Assembly: GCA_034661035.1 (NCBI GenBank) | Contig: JAYEKM010000003.1 | Location: 1 to 51,952, forward strand | DNA from: JAGYLJ01 sp034661035 | Lineage (GTDB): Bacteria; Patescibacteriota; Minisyncoccia; Phycocordibacterales; UBA12079 | Reading direction: 5' to 3' | Length of the DNA: 51,952 bases | Made by a program: the position numbers and the translations under genes | Shown: piece by piece, positions 33,081 to 41,499 of the stretch | How positions within the stretch are numbered: the stretch's first letter is position 1 | How the letters are laid out: every line of letters begins with the position of its first letter | Notes under the pieces: model-generated | What the model was told of the DNA's origin: nothing | What the model saw: the letters and a program-made list of their open reading frames with translations, nothing else | Database searches by the model: none

Positions 33081-33149
33081 AAAAGCCCATAAAGTCCAAA
33101 AAGTCAGAAGCCGAAATTAAAAAATCGCAGTGTATTCTTGCGGTTTTTT
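33081..33149 (+). terminator. Terminator and half CATAAAGTC element after the Sua5-family gene
   Basis: The sequence AAAAGCCCATAAAGTCC (33081-33097) is the left arm of the CATAAAGTC element; the right arm is missing. The terminator hairpin AAAAAATCGCA / TTGCGGTTTTTT (33119-33149) has a full T run. Confidence 0.75.
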
Positions 33150-33250
33150 GGTGAATGTTTTCCGTTAAGTCTACTTGGAGGAGTTGGGTCTTGGTGGATT
33201 TGAGGTAAATAAAAAATACCCCTAGAAAGGGGTAATCGGAGGTTGTTGGT

Positions 33251-33991
33251 TTAATTTCCTTGGAGGATTAGATCAATAATTGGTTGGATAACATTGTAGG
33301 GTTGAGCTCCATTAATAGGATAAGTTTTTCCTAGTTTGGTTGCAATTAAAGTAAAGGGTGTGCCACCTTGTGCATTTGAAGTTCCTAAAACACCAGCATC
33401 TATTCCAGTTTGATATTCCTGTTGGAGTATTTCTAAGATAGCCTTGCTGTCTAGGCAAGCTAAGAATTTTTTCTCATCTATATTCATCCCTCTAGCTAAT
33501 TCTCCTAGTTGTTCTACGACAAATTTTTCTTCATTACTGAATTCTGTTTGGAAAATTTTATCAGACATTTCCCAAAATTTAGTATTTCCTCCTAGTTGAC
33601 CTGCACATTTAACAGCAGCAGATTTTTTTTCTGAAGTAACGCCATGAAGAGGAAATTGTCTAAAAATCCAAGCAACTTTTCCCTCCTTTCCATATTCATC
33701 TATGATGCGATGCATGGTTTGGTGAAATATTTTACAAAAACTACATTCAAAATCACTGAAGTTAACAAAGACTAAATTTGCATCAGGGTTTCCTAAGATG
33801 TAGTCAGTTTTTCTTATAGAATAAGGTTTTATTGTGGTTGTCTGGGTAGTTGATTGCTCGCGCTCAGTGACAACTAGTTGGTCTTCTATAAATTTCGGTT
33901 CTTTGTTAGTTGAGATGATTCCCCAAACAATTAAACCAGCTGCTATGACAATAGCTGTTGGTATTAAAAATTTGTTTGATTTCTCTTCCAT
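33251..33991 (-). CDS. Membrane-anchored DsbA-like thiol oxidoreductase
   Basis: Of 246 residues, about 8-25 form a transmembrane anchor (FLIPTAIVIAAGLIVWGII). The rest is a thioredoxin-4/DsbA domain outside the membrane. The active site is C83-S-F-C86 in FSDFECSFCKIFH; the helical insert holds FRQFPLHG and KSAAVKCAGQLGG, and the cis-Pro loop is GGTPFTLI near the end. It would oxidise or isomerise disulphides of exported proteins, perhaps the Cys-containing secreted protein at 14557 (inference). The ATG at 33991 is preferred to an in-frame TTG at 34033 because the anchor starts right after it. No DsbB or VKOR partner is in the window. Confidence 0.88.
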   Translation of the reverse strand: MEEKSNKFLIPTAIVIAAGLIVWGIISTNKEPKFIEDQLVVTEREQSTTQTTTIKPYSIRKTDYILGNPDANLVFVNFSDFECSFCKIFHQTMHRIIDEYGKEGKVAWIFRQFPLHGVTSEKKSAAVKCAGQLGGNTKFWEMSDKIFQTEFSNEEKFVVEQLGELARGMNIDEKKFLACLDSKAILEILQQEYQTGIDAGVLGTSNAQGGTPFTLIATKLGKTYPINGAQPYNVIQPIIDLILQGN

Positions 33992-34067
33992 ATTTTTGAA
34001 AAATAATTTGACTTCTCTTAATAAGAGTAACAAGTAATAATTTTATTATCAATTAATTCAATTGGAT

Positions 34068-34640
34068 TTAAAATAGAGTGTGAGTGATTGAGTTGCCATC
34101 TTCTTTTTCCCAGTGGGAAGTATCAAGGGGGATTTTTTTTATTTGAGAACCATCTTTATATTTTAGGTAGCCGTTTTTTAGAGCAAAATCATAAACACCT
34201 TTTGTGACACGAACATCATCTAGACAATACTTACGGATTTTTTCTATCTCTCCATTCTTCCACCAAGTAATAGCTTCTAGTCCATTACCACTTTTTCCTT
34301 CACCTAAAGTAGCTTGAGCAACACTGTCTAATTTGAATCTTTTCCCATAGTTGCTCTTAATTTCTTTAAGAATATCCAAACTTTTTATGGCTGTTAAATC
34401 ACCCGGGTAATGTTTGTCTAAAAGGGGAATATCAAAGTGGTCAGAGTTATAGCCAATTAACATGTCAGCTTTTTCTAAAATTGGCCACAGTCTATCAAAA
34501 TCATCTTCTAAGAAACTATCATAGGTATTTGTTTCTGAATCATGAATACAAACAATAGAGATATCTAAAAGCGCTGGATTATTTTCACCGATGTCTTCAA
34601 AAGTATTTTTTGTTTCAATGTCAAAAGTAATTTTTCTCAT
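34068..34640 (-). CDS. DEDD-family 3'-5' exonuclease (RNase H-like, YprB type)
   Basis: The 190-residue protein has the DEDD active-site pattern: Asp-x-Glu in MRKITFDIETKNTF (D7, E9), a second Asp in LIGYNSDHFDIPLL (about residue 68), and the last Asp in YCLDDVRVTKGVYDF near residue 145. This is like the RNase-H-like nuclease YprB and the proofreading domain of DNA polymerases. Substrate unknown; a nuclease on RNA or DNA ends is likely. It is followed by hisS on the same strand, with a REP hairpin between the two genes. Confidence 0.85.
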   Translation of the reverse strand: MRKITFDIETKNTFEDIGENNPALLDISIVCIHDSETNTYDSFLEDDFDRLWPILEKADMLIGYNSDHFDIPLLDKHYPGDLTAIKSLDILKEIKSNYGKRFKLDSVAQATLGEGKSGNGLEAITWWKNGEIEKIRKYCLDDVRVTKGVYDFALKNGYLKYKDGSQIKKIPLDTSHWEKEDGNSITHTLF

Positions 34641-34652
34641 AAAATTTTTAAA

Positions 34653-34669
34653 AAGAGGTCCGACCTCTT
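34653..34669. repeat. REP hairpin, GAGGTCCGACCTC core
   Basis: Perfect arms AAGAGGTC and GACCTCTT around a C, between the exonuclease gene and hisS. Same core as the hairpin at 3536-3558. Confidence 0.8.
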
Positions 34670-34714
34670 AATTAAGATGACAACAATCTTTAGTTGTTAA
34701 ATTTTGTTTTACCG

Positions 34715-36007
34715 CTACTGAGGTCGGACCTCCTTGACAACTTCTTGTCCGTCAACTTCTTGTTCCTCACCAGTTTGGAGATTTTTTAATTGGTATTTAT
34801 TATTTTTAACTTCATTTTCTCCAATACAAATAACAAAAGGTATTCTCTTTTTGTCAGCTATTGCAATTTGATCACCAATTTTTTTGTTAGAATAATTTAC
34901 CGCTATATTAAGCCCTTGTTTTCTCAGATTGTCTGCTAGTTGGTTAGCATTTTCGAAGTAATCAGAAGATAAGGTACAAAGGTAAAGGTCTGTTTTAGAT
35001 TGATATTGAGGTAGTAGATTTCTTGATTCTAAGAAGTCTTTAATGGTGACATCTCCCATTCCAAATCCAACAGCAGGCATTTTTTCTTCTCCAAAAATGT
35101 CTAGAAGCTTGTCATAACGACCTCCTCCAAAGAGAGAACGGTTATTATCTGGGTTGGTATCAAAAAACTCAAAGACGATGCCTGTGTAATAATCAAAACC
35201 TCTAATTAGATATACATCTATCTTTGCTTGTATCCCAATTGTTTCTAGTTTATTTTTTAAATCTTTACAAATTTGTAGGTTAGGGTCTTTTTCAAATAAT
35301 TCTTTAATACTGTCTTTATCATCTAGTTTATTTTTTAATATCTGGGATTTTTCTCCTCCCAAAGCATCATCAAGCCTTTTGTTAAATTCTTCTTCAGGGA
35401 TTTTTCCAAATCGGTCAATAACTTTAATTGTTTTATTTATTTTTTCTTCATCTTCTTCGTTTAGTATCTCACGAAGAACTTTAGCTAACATTCCAGAGTA
35501 ATTTATCTTAATTTCAAAATCTTCATCCTTAGCTCCTAAAGATTTCATAATTTCATAGCCTAAAGAAATAATTTCAACCTCCGCTTCAATACCCTCTACA
35601 CCAAAAATATCAGCGTTAAGTTGCCAAAATTCTCTCAACCTCCCTTTTTGTGGTCTTTCGTAACGGAAAAAGTTTTGAATAGAATACCAACGAAGGGGAT
35701 AAGCCAATTCTCTTTTTCTCTTGGCCACCATCCTAGCTATGCTAGGAGTCATTTCTGGTCTTAAAGTTACGTCTCTCTCACCTCTATCCATGAAGGAATA
35801 AGTCTGCTCGTTGATGATTTCTTCACCTGATTTAGCTTTATATAATTCAGTTGGCTCTAAAACAGAAGTATTATATTCTTCATAGCCAAATTTTTCGGTT
35901 ATTTGTCCAGCTTTGTCAAAGATAAAATTTTGCACAGCTAAATCTTCAGGATAGAAATCCCGAGTGCCTTTGTATGGTTCTTTAGATATATTTTGTTTTT
36001 TGTTCAT
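34715..36007 (-). CDS. hisS: Histidyl-tRNA synthetase, C-terminus encoded by a REP core
   Basis: A class II synthetase that charges tRNA-His. The 430-residue protein shows KGTRDFYPED near the N-terminus, motif 2 in RYERPQKGRLREFWQLNADIFG, the His-specific motifs LIRGFDYYTGIVFEF and GGGRYDKLLDIFG, motif 3 in PAVGFGMGDV, and the anticodon-binding domain at the C-terminus. The last residues (KEVRPQ) are encoded by the REP core at 34720-34732, so the natural terminus has probably been altered. TTGTTT-17-TAAAAT lies eight bases upstream of the ATG on the minus strand, giving a nearly leaderless transcript. Confidence 0.95.
   Translation of the reverse strand: MNKKQNISKEPYKGTRDFYPEDLAVQNFIFDKAGQITEKFGYEEYNTSVLEPTELYKAKSGEEIINEQTYSFMDRGERDVTLRPEMTPSIARMVAKRKRELAYPLRWYSIQNFFRYERPQKGRLREFWQLNADIFGVEGIEAEVEIISLGYEIMKSLGAKDEDFEIKINYSGMLAKVLREILNEEDEEKINKTIKVIDRFGKIPEEEFNKRLDDALGGEKSQILKNKLDDKDSIKELFEKDPNLQICKDLKNKLETIGIQAKIDVYLIRGFDYYTGIVFEFFDTNPDNNRSLFGGGRYDKLLDIFGEEKMPAVGFGMGDVTIKDFLESRNLLPQYQSKTDLYLCTLSSDYFENANQLADNLRKQGLNIAVNYSNKKIGDQIAIADKKRIPFVICIGENEVKNNKYQLKNLQTGEEQEVDGQEVVKEVRPQ
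34720..34732. repeat. REP core inside the hisS 3' end
   Basis: GAGGTCGGACCTC, the reverse complement of the core at 34655-34667, 52 bp away. On the minus strand it encodes Glu-Val-Arg-Pro in hisS. Confidence 0.75.
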
Positions 36008-36015
36008 AATCCTTA

Positions 36016-36044
36016 ATTTTAACGAAAATATAAGGAATAAACAA
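36016..36044 (-). promoter_or_regulatory. Promoter of hisS
   Basis: On the minus strand TTGTTT (36044-36039), 17-bp spacer, TAAAAT (36021-36016), then eight bases to the ATG at 36007. Confidence 0.6.
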
Positions 36045-36081
36045 GTTACTTTTTAAAATAGACATTCTAATAACCTGCAAA

Positions 36082-36104
36082 ATACAGCTGTTGCATAGCT
36101 GTAT
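36082..36104. repeat. Small perfect hairpin between hisS and tyrS
   Basis: Arms ATACAGCT and AGCTGTAT with a 7-nt loop, in the divergent intergenic region, upstream of the hisS promoter. Function not evident. Confidence 0.6.
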
Positions 36105-36198
36105 CTTTACGATAACAATAAATTAAGTTTTAGTTATTTTTTGATGGATTGGTTTTTGGGTATTTGATTTTGCTTGATTAATTTTTGTGCTACAATTA

Positions 36199-36408
36199 AC
36201 CCTGTTAAATAGCTTTAAATTTTAAGATAAAACTTCTATATCTATGTGATATAATATAGTCAGCAATATAAGGAGATTTTGTAGAATATAAGAAAATTTA
36301 AAGTTAAAATTTGGTAGAAAAATGCTGAAAATAGCAAAATAGGGGGTAATGGTTATAAATATTTAATCAAATTAAGGTAAAAACCAAATTTTATTTAATA
36401 GGGTAAAT
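36199..36408 (+). promoter_or_regulatory. Leader element upstream of tyrS bounded by ACCCTGTTAAAT-type inverted repeats
   Basis: ACCCTGTTAAAT (36199-36210) pairs with ATTTAATAGGGTAAAT (36393-36408) and so bounds the whole leader. A TATAAT at 36250-36255 may be the -10 box, giving a leader of about 155 nt. The right end lies four bases before the tyrS ATG. Related elements precede mreB and form the array at 51493. No T-box motif is seen. Confidence 0.5.
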
Positions 36409-36412
36409 AATT

Positions 36413-37627
36413 ATGCAGATAAATACAAATGAAAAAGCAATAGATGAGGTGTTAACTCGGGGTGTGGAGCAAGTTTTTTCAGATAAAGAAGAGTTAAAAA
36501 AGTTGTTGATGTCAGGAAAACAAATTAAGTTATATTGTGGTTTTGATCCAACGGCTCCTTCCCTACATATTGGAAATGCTATTTTAATCAATAAATTAGC
36601 TCAATTTCAAAAACTTGGACATAAAGTGATTTTCTTGGTGGGCGATTTTACTGCTTTAATTGGCGATCCAACAGATAAAAGTGCTGTTCGTCCTAAATTA
36701 ACTAAAGAAGAAATTGAAAACAACGCTAAATATTACCAGCAACAAGCTTCAATTTTCTTGGATTTTGAAGGAGAGAATCCAGCCGAAATTAAATACAATT
36801 CAGAATGGAGTGATAAATTAAACTTTAGAGATTTGATTGAATTATCTTCTAATTTTACTGTGCAACAAATGATCCAAAGAGATATGTTTCAAAAAAGAAT
36901 AGAAGAAGAAAAACCAATTTATCTTCATGAATTTTTGTACCCGTTAGCTCAAGCCTATGACTCAGTGACTATGGATGTTGATTTGGAAATTGGTGGGAAT
37001 GATCAAATGTTTAACATGATGAGGGGAAGGGATTTGCAAAAAATAATTAATAATAAAGAAAAATTTGTCTTAACTCTGAAACTTCTAGCTGATGATGGTG
37101 GTAAGAAGATGGGCAAGTCAGAAGGTAATGCTATTTTCTTAGATCAGGCTCCTGAAGATATTTATGGAGCAGTAATGTCATGGCCAGATGGTTTTATTGC
37201 TAATACCTTTGAATTAATGACAAGTAAGCCTTTGGAAGAGATAGAAGAAATTAGGGCTCAAATCAAGGATAATTTAGTAAATCCTCGCGATTTAAAAATG
37301 CAATTAGCTTTTGAATTAGTGAGGACATTTTATGATGAAGAAAAAGCTGAGAAGGCTCAACAAGCCTTTGTAGAGCAATTTCAAAAGAAGGGAGTTCCAG
37401 AAGATATGAAAGTACAGAAGGTTCAGGGGAAAGAAATTTTAGATATTTTAGTTGAGACTGGTTTGAGTGATTCAAAAAGTGAAGCAAGAAGAAGTGTTGA
37501 GGAGGGCGCTGTAAAAATAAACGATGTAAAGATTGAAGATTATAAATATAATCTTGAATTAAAGAAGGGAGAAGAATTAATATTAAAGCTTGGTCGGAAA
37601 ATTATTAAAATTAGCCCCATTAAATAA
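36413..37627 (+). CDS. tyrS: Tyrosyl-tRNA synthetase
   Basis: A class I synthetase that charges tRNA-Tyr. The 404-residue protein has YCGFDPTAPSLHIGNAI (HIGN signature near residue 51), LVGDFTALIGDPT, the tyrosine-specific GGNDQMFNMMRGRDL, the KMSKS loop as KMGKSEGN (about residue 224), and a C-terminal S4 domain (ILVETGLSDSKSEARRSVEEGAVKINDVKI) for RNA binding. The group is the TyrZ-like or TyrRS-II form. Length is normal. It is followed by a palindromic terminator-like sequence. Confidence 0.95.
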   Translation: MQINTNEKAIDEVLTRGVEQVFSDKEELKKLLMSGKQIKLYCGFDPTAPSLHIGNAILINKLAQFQKLGHKVIFLVGDFTALIGDPTDKSAVRPKLTKEEIENNAKYYQQQASIFLDFEGENPAEIKYNSEWSDKLNFRDLIELSSNFTVQQMIQRDMFQKRIEEEKPIYLHEFLYPLAQAYDSVTMDVDLEIGGNDQMFNMMRGRDLQKIINNKEKFVLTLKLLADDGGKKMGKSEGNAIFLDQAPEDIYGAVMSWPDGFIANTFELMTSKPLEEIEEIRAQIKDNLVNPRDLKMQLAFELVRTFYDEEKAEKAQQAFVEQFQKKGVPEDMKVQKVQGKEILDILVETGLSDSKSEARRSVEEGAVKINDVKIEDYKYNLELKKGEELILKLGRKIIKISPIK

Positions 37628-37651
37628 CTTCATTTTTTAAAAAATGAAGTT
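37626..37651. terminator. 26-bp perfect palindrome after tyrS
   Basis: Arms AACTTCATTTTTT and AAAAAATGAAGTT with no spacer. A weak T-rich stretch (AAAATTTG) follows, so it may act as a terminator on either strand. Confidence 0.6.
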
Positions 37652-37710
37652 AAAATTTGACAGAAAAATCAGATTTTAATTAACGGGATAAAGTAGAAAA
37701 TAGTGAAGGT

Positions 37711-37878
37711 ATGTCGATAGGTGATATTAAAGATATGTTTAAGTCCTTCACAAAGTTCTGGCTTCTTTCTCCAGAGGCGATTATTGATACCTGTCAGGGG
37801 AAGAGAGAAAGTCAGGAAGATTATGACGAATCAGCCACAACCAGTTTAAGTATTCATCGTCACTATTACAAAAAATAA
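37711..37878 (+). CDS. Small hypothetical protein, 55 residues, between tyrS and trpS
   Basis: ATG at 37711, TAA at 37876. The product starts MSIGDIKDMFKSFTKFW, has LLSPEAIIDTC, then a Gly-Lys-Arg and Asp/Glu-rich stretch, and ends with SLSIHRHYYKK. It is mildly amphipathic with one Cys; no domain recognised. The end lies 11 bp before trpS, so it could be cotranscribed. The reading frame is complete but short, so it could be non-coding; codon use looks normal for the region. Confidence 0.5.
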   Translation: MSIGDIKDMFKSFTKFWLLSPEAIIDTCQGKRESQEDYDESATTSLSIHRHYYKK

Positions 37879-37889
37879 TAAAATAATTT

Positions 37890-38879
37890 ATGAGAGATTC
37901 ACAAAATAAAAAGATACTTTTATCTGGATTAAAGCCAACTGGTCGTCCACATATTGGGAATTATTTTGGAATGATGAAACAAATGGTTGATATGCAGGAC
38001 GAATATGAAAGTTTTCCTTTTATTCCTGATTATCATGCTTTGACCTCTGTTCAATCAGCTGAAGATATGCAGAATGACATTATTAATGTGGTAATAGATT
38101 TTCTAGCGATTGGTTTGGATCCTGAAAAAGTTAATTTGTTTAAACAATCTGATGTTCCTCAAGTGACAGAGTTAATGTGGATTTTTAATTGCATCACAAC
38201 AATGCCTTATTTGATGAGAGCTCACGCCTTCAAAGATGCTGAGGCCAAGAACAAAGATATCAATGTGGGGGTTTTTAGCTATCCTATTTTGATGGCAGCG
38301 GATATTTTAATTCAAGATACTGATGTAGTACCTGTTGGGAAAGACCAACGACAACATGTAGAAATGGCAAGAGATATTGCAGAAAAGTTTAACCGTATTT
38401 TTGGTGAGACATTTAAATTACCTCAATCTAAAATTTTGGAAAATGTAGAAGTTATTCCTGGAACTGACGGACAAAAGATGAGTAAAAGTTATGGTAATAT
38501 AATTAGTTTATTTGCCGAAGATGATGAAATAGAAAAAGCAGTTATGGGAATTCCCACAGACTCTAAAGGTGTGGAGGAGTCAAAAAATCCAGAAGAATGT
38601 AATATTTTTGCTTTACATAAATTATTTAGTTCAGAAGATGAAATAGGAGAGATAAGAAAAAGATATGTCGAAGGTGGCTTAGGTTATAAAGAATCAAAAG
38701 ACATTTTAGTCAAGAATATTAAAAATTTTATTACTCCACTGAGAGAAAAGAGAAAAGAATTTGCTGATAATAAAGAATTAGTTTTGAAAATTTTAAAGAA
38801 GGGTGGGGAAGTTGCTAGCCAAAGGGCTGAAGAAAAAATGGAAGATGTTCGTAAGAAAATTGGTGTAGAGTTAAGTTAG
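37890..38879 (+). CDS. trpS: Tryptophanyl-tRNA synthetase
   Basis: A class I synthetase that charges tRNA-Trp. The 329-residue protein shows the HIGH-type signature in SGLKPTGRPHIGNYFG (residues 9-24), the Trp-binding helix region, YPILMAADILIQDTDVVPVGKDQRQHVEMARDIA, and the KMSKS loop (GQKMSKSYGNIISLF, about residue 195). Length is normal for the family. It is preceded by the small ORF at 37711 and followed by a Phd-RelE module with its own promoter. Confidence 0.95.
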   Translation: MRDSQNKKILLSGLKPTGRPHIGNYFGMMKQMVDMQDEYESFPFIPDYHALTSVQSAEDMQNDIINVVIDFLAIGLDPEKVNLFKQSDVPQVTELMWIFNCITTMPYLMRAHAFKDAEAKNKDINVGVFSYPILMAADILIQDTDVVPVGKDQRQHVEMARDIAEKFNRIFGETFKLPQSKILENVEVIPGTDGQKMSKSYGNIISLFAEDDEIEKAVMGIPTDSKGVEESKNPEECNIFALHKLFSSEDEIGEIRKRYVEGGLGYKESKDILVKNIKNFITPLREKRKEFADNKELVLKILKKGGEVASQRAEEKMEDVRKKIGVELS

Positions 38880-38910
38880 TTGACTTTAAGTTTACCTTAA
38901 GATAAACTTT
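38880..38910 (+). promoter_or_regulatory. Promoter and probable operator of the Phd-RelE module
   Basis: TTGACT (38880-38885), 17-bp spacer, TAAACT (38903-38908), and ATGs at 38913 and 38916, so the transcript is predicted leaderless. The inverted repeat AAGTTTA (38888-38894) / TAAACTT (38903-38909) overlaps the -10 box, the usual arrangement for autorepression by a Phd-type antitoxin. Confidence 0.65.
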
Positions 38911-38912
38911 AA

Positions 38913-39167
38913 ATGATGAAAATTTTAAATAAAAAGCAAATTATTGGGGTTAAAGAATTAAGAAACAATCTTGATAATTATATCTCTCTCGTTGATAAAG
39001 GAGAATCTTTTACTGTGGTGAAAAGGTCTCGTCCAGTTTTTAGAATAACTCCTGTTGATGAAGAAGACCAATGGGAAACTATCGTTGATTTTACTAAAAT
39101 TAAAAAAGGAGGGGTTGATATAAAAGAAGTTATTGATTCTTTGGTTCGTTTAGAAAAAAATGCATAA
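38913..39167 (+). CDS. Phd/YefM-type antitoxin
   Basis: The 84-residue protein has the Phd/YefM pattern: IGVKELRNNLDNYISLVDKGESFTVVKRSRPVFRI, where the N-terminal part binds operator DNA. The C-terminal tail (KIKKGGVDIKEVIDSLVRLEK) would wrap the toxin. Its stop overlaps the toxin start by 8 bp, so the pair is translationally coupled. The promoter overlaps an inverted repeat that it probably binds. Two ATGs (38913 and 38916) are possible starts. Confidence 0.88.
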   Translation: MMKILNKKQIIGVKELRNNLDNYISLVDKGESFTVVKRSRPVFRITPVDEEDQWETIVDFTKIKKGGVDIKEVIDSLVRLEKNA

Positions 39168-39399
39168 AATTGACAAATTTTTATCTAAATTAGGTAAAAA
39201 ACGGAGGAAACAAATTTTATCAGTTTTAAAAAAAATTGAAATAGGAGAGTTAAATGACCTAGATTTAAGAAAACTTAAAGGTTTTGAAAATCTTTTTAGA
39301 GTGAGAAAAAGTGAAATTAGAATAATATACCAAAAAATAGGAAGAAAAATTGAGATATTGATTATAGATAAGAAAAAAGATGATACTTATAAATTATAA
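39160..39399 (+). CDS. RelE-type toxin
   Basis: The 79-residue basic protein matches the small RelE/ParE fold: an N-terminal helix pair (HKIDKFLSKLGKKRRKQILSVLKKI), then DLRKLKGFENLFRVRKSEIRIIY, the classic core in which Arg and Tyr residues contact substrate, and a short final strand (IEILIIDKKKDDTY). RelE members cut ribosome-bound mRNA, ParE members inhibit gyrase; the sequence alone does not separate them with certainty, though the basic Arg/Lys-rich core favours RelE. It is 11 bp before aspS, so the module sits inside a synthetase gene cluster. Confidence 0.87.
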   Translation: MHKIDKFLSKLGKKRRKQILSVLKKIEIGELNDLDLRKLKGFENLFRVRKSEIRIIYQKIGRKIEILIIDKKKDDTYKL

Positions 39400-39410
39400 A
39401 AATTAATTGT

Positions 39411-40829
39411 ATGCGAACATATATAAAAGATTTAAAAGACAAAATGGATGGAGAAGTTCAAATTTCTGGGTGGGTGAATATCAGGCGTGATCACGGTAAA
39501 TTAATTTTCATAGATTTTCGTGATAGAACAGGTTTGGTCCAGATGGTGGTTTTACCAAATCACAAAGAAGCTCATGAATTGGCCGGTCAGGTTCGTCCAG
39601 AATGGGTACTTGAAGTTAAAGGCAAGGTCAACAAAAGACCAGATAATATGGTGAAAGAGGATGAACTTAACGGAGACCTTGAAATTGAGGTTTTAGAGAT
39701 AAATGTATTAAATGAAGCTAAGACTCCACCTTTTGACGTTCTGACTGATGGGAAGGAAATTGGGGAAGAAAATCGTCTAAAATATCGTTATTTAGACCTA
39801 AGAAGACCCCGTTTAACGAATAATATAAGGACAAGGGGAAAAATTGTCAAATTTCTCAGAGATGAATTAGAAAAGTTGGATTTTACGGAAATAGAGACTT
39901 CAATTTTATCTAAATCAAGTCCGGAAGGGGCGAGAGATTTTGTAGTGCCTTCTAGAGTAGATAACGGAAAATTCTATGCCTTACCACAGGCTCCTCAACA
40001 ATATAAACAGCTTTTGATGATGGCTGGTTTTGAGAGGTATTTTCAAGTAGCTAAATGTTTTAGAGATGAAGACACTCGTAGTGATAGACAGCCTGAGTTT
40101 ACTCAGATTGATATGGAAATGAGCTTTGTTAAAAAAGAAGAAGTGATGGCCCTTAATGAGAAATTACTTATTGATTTAGTAGAAAAACATTTTCCAGAGA
40201 AAACCATTCAAGAGAAACCATTTCCAATTATTTCTTACAAGGAAGCAACGGAAAAATATGGAACAGATAGACCTGATTTAAGAAAAGATAAAGAAGATCC
40301 GAATTTGTTAGCTTTTTGTTGGGTGGTTGATTTCCCTTTCTTTGAGAAAGTTAGTGATTCTGATAACCCACAAGCTCAAGGTGAGTGGACATTTACGCAT
40401 AACCCTTTTTCTGCTCCACAAGATGAATGGATGGATAGTTTGATGGATAAAAAGGAAATTGGAAACATTATAGCTACTCAGTATGACATTGCTTTAAATG
40501 GTTTTGAGATTGGTGGTGGAAGTATTAGAAATTATAAATCAGATAGATTGAGAAAGGTTTTAGAAATCATAGGTTATTCAGAAGATCAAATAGAAAAAGA
40601 TTTTGGTTATTTTATAGAAGCTATGGATTATGGAACACCTCCTCATGGAGGGATTGCTTGGGGATTAGATCGGTTAGTTACAATCTTATTAAATGAATCT
40701 TCAATCCGTGAGGTTATTCCTTTTGCCAAGACAGGTGAGGGAAGAGATTTGATGATGGATTCTCCTGCTAAGATTGGAGGAGAACAACTAAAAGAATTAG
40801 GTATTAATATTTCTAAAAAAGGTAAATAG
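39411..40829 (+). CDS. aspS: Aspartyl-tRNA synthetase, short form
   Basis: A class II synthetase that charges tRNA-Asp, and perhaps tRNA-Asn if AsnRS is absent. The 472-residue protein starts with the OB-fold anticodon domain (VQISGWVNIRRDHGKLIFIDFRDRTG), motif 1 follows near residue 160 (ETSILSKSSPEGARDF), motif 2 in FRDEDTRSDRQPEFTQIDMEMSF and motif 3 in GGIAWGLDRLVTIL. Bacterial AspRS has about 590 residues because of a GAD insert; here the insert is missing or very short, so this is a reduced bacterial-type enzyme. Confidence 0.94.
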   Translation: MRTYIKDLKDKMDGEVQISGWVNIRRDHGKLIFIDFRDRTGLVQMVVLPNHKEAHELAGQVRPEWVLEVKGKVNKRPDNMVKEDELNGDLEIEVLEINVLNEAKTPPFDVLTDGKEIGEENRLKYRYLDLRRPRLTNNIRTRGKIVKFLRDELEKLDFTEIETSILSKSSPEGARDFVVPSRVDNGKFYALPQAPQQYKQLLMMAGFERYFQVAKCFRDEDTRSDRQPEFTQIDMEMSFVKKEEVMALNEKLLIDLVEKHFPEKTIQEKPFPIISYKEATEKYGTDRPDLRKDKEDPNLLAFCWVVDFPFFEKVSDSDNPQAQGEWTFTHNPFSAPQDEWMDSLMDKKEIGNIIATQYDIALNGFEIGGGSIRNYKSDRLRKVLEIIGYSEDQIEKDFGYFIEAMDYGTPPHGGIAWGLDRLVTILLNESSIREVIPFAKTGEGRDLMMDSPAKIGGEQLKELGINISKKGK

Positions 40830-40916
40830 ACTCTTTATTTACTGACTATATTATGATAATCTAGTTACAGGTAGTTTGTTATTTAAATTTTAATCTAGAG
40901 AGCAAGGGAGGAAACG

Positions 40917-41240
40917 ATGACAATCCATAAAGGCGCTTGTATTATTTTTGTTAAACTAACTTTAATGGTTCTTTTGGGTTTTTTGTGGATTTTTTGGCTT
41001 TTCTCGGAGGCTATAATGGAAAAAAGTGAATATTTATTGATTGGAGTTTACTTGTGCGTTTTAGGATTTGCCGTACCACTAACTGTTGTAATAGTTGATT
41101 TTGTGGTTTATGAAGCGACTTTCATAGACTCTTTTTTAGCAGGTTCTGTAATTTATTTAGTAATTGGATTATTTTCTAATTTTTATATAAAAAAACAGTA
41201 TGGGAAGGGATTCCTTCCCGTTAATATTAGTGATAGTTAA
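40917..41240 (+). CDS. Small membrane protein, 107 residues, strong RBS
   Basis: Three predicted membrane helices: about residues 9-30 (IIFVKLTLMVLLGFLWIFWL), 39-65 (LLIGVYLCVLGFAVPLTVVI) and 76-93 (FLAGSVIYLVIGLFSNF). No family recognised. GGGAGGAAACG directly before the ATG is a strong Shine-Dalgarno. It is followed by the small membrane protein at 41263 and, after that, by a terminator, forming a two-gene cassette like the ones at 14557 and 48280. Confidence 0.65.
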   Translation: MTIHKGACIIFVKLTLMVLLGFLWIFWLFSEAIMEKSEYLLIGVYLCVLGFAVPLTVVIVDFVVYEATFIDSFLAGSVIYLVIGLFSNFYIKKQYGKGFLPVNISDS

Positions 41241-41262
41241 ATTCTTTAAAGGGAGAAGTGAG

Positions 41263-41451
41263 ATGAGAGATTTTCTGTATCGTGGAGGTATGTTGATTAG
41301 CGTGGTGATTACTACTTGTCTTATTTTAGGGTATTATCTGGTTTGTCTCGCTTGGAATAAAATTTCCTATTGGGTTCTTACTTTTGTTAAAGTTTTTTGG
41401 TTTAATTTTTGTTGGTCTAGAACAAAAAGTTATTTTTTCTTAAAAACTTGA
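41263..41451 (+). CDS. Small membrane protein, 62 residues, strong RBS
   Basis: ATG at 41263 is chosen because AAAGGGAGAAG lies about seven bases upstream; the longer frame from 41200 overlaps the previous gene. Product: MRDFLYRG, then one or two hydrophobic helices (MLISVVITTCLILGYYLVCL and VLTFVKVFWFNF), ending KSYFFLKT. No family recognised. Second gene of the two-gene cassette. Confidence 0.55.
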   Translation: MRDFLYRGGMLISVVITTCLILGYYLVCLAWNKISYWVLTFVKVFWFNFCWSRTKSYFFLKT

Positions 41452-41467
41452 TCTAGAAATTTTGCAA

Positions 41468-41499
41468 AAGGGCACGTCTCTGACGTGTCCTTGTTTTTT
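41468..41499 (+). terminator. Intrinsic terminator after the small membrane proteins
   Basis: Stem AAGGGCACGTC / GACGTGTCCTT (one wobble) with a TCT loop, then GTTTTTT. It also meets the end of the convergent MFS gene. Confidence 0.88.

Noticed and set aside
36199..36412. T-box riboswitch controlling tyrS
   Set aside because: No AGGGTGGNACCGCG-type T-box sequence or matching terminator was found; the AGGGGGTAATGG stretch near 36341 is not a match.
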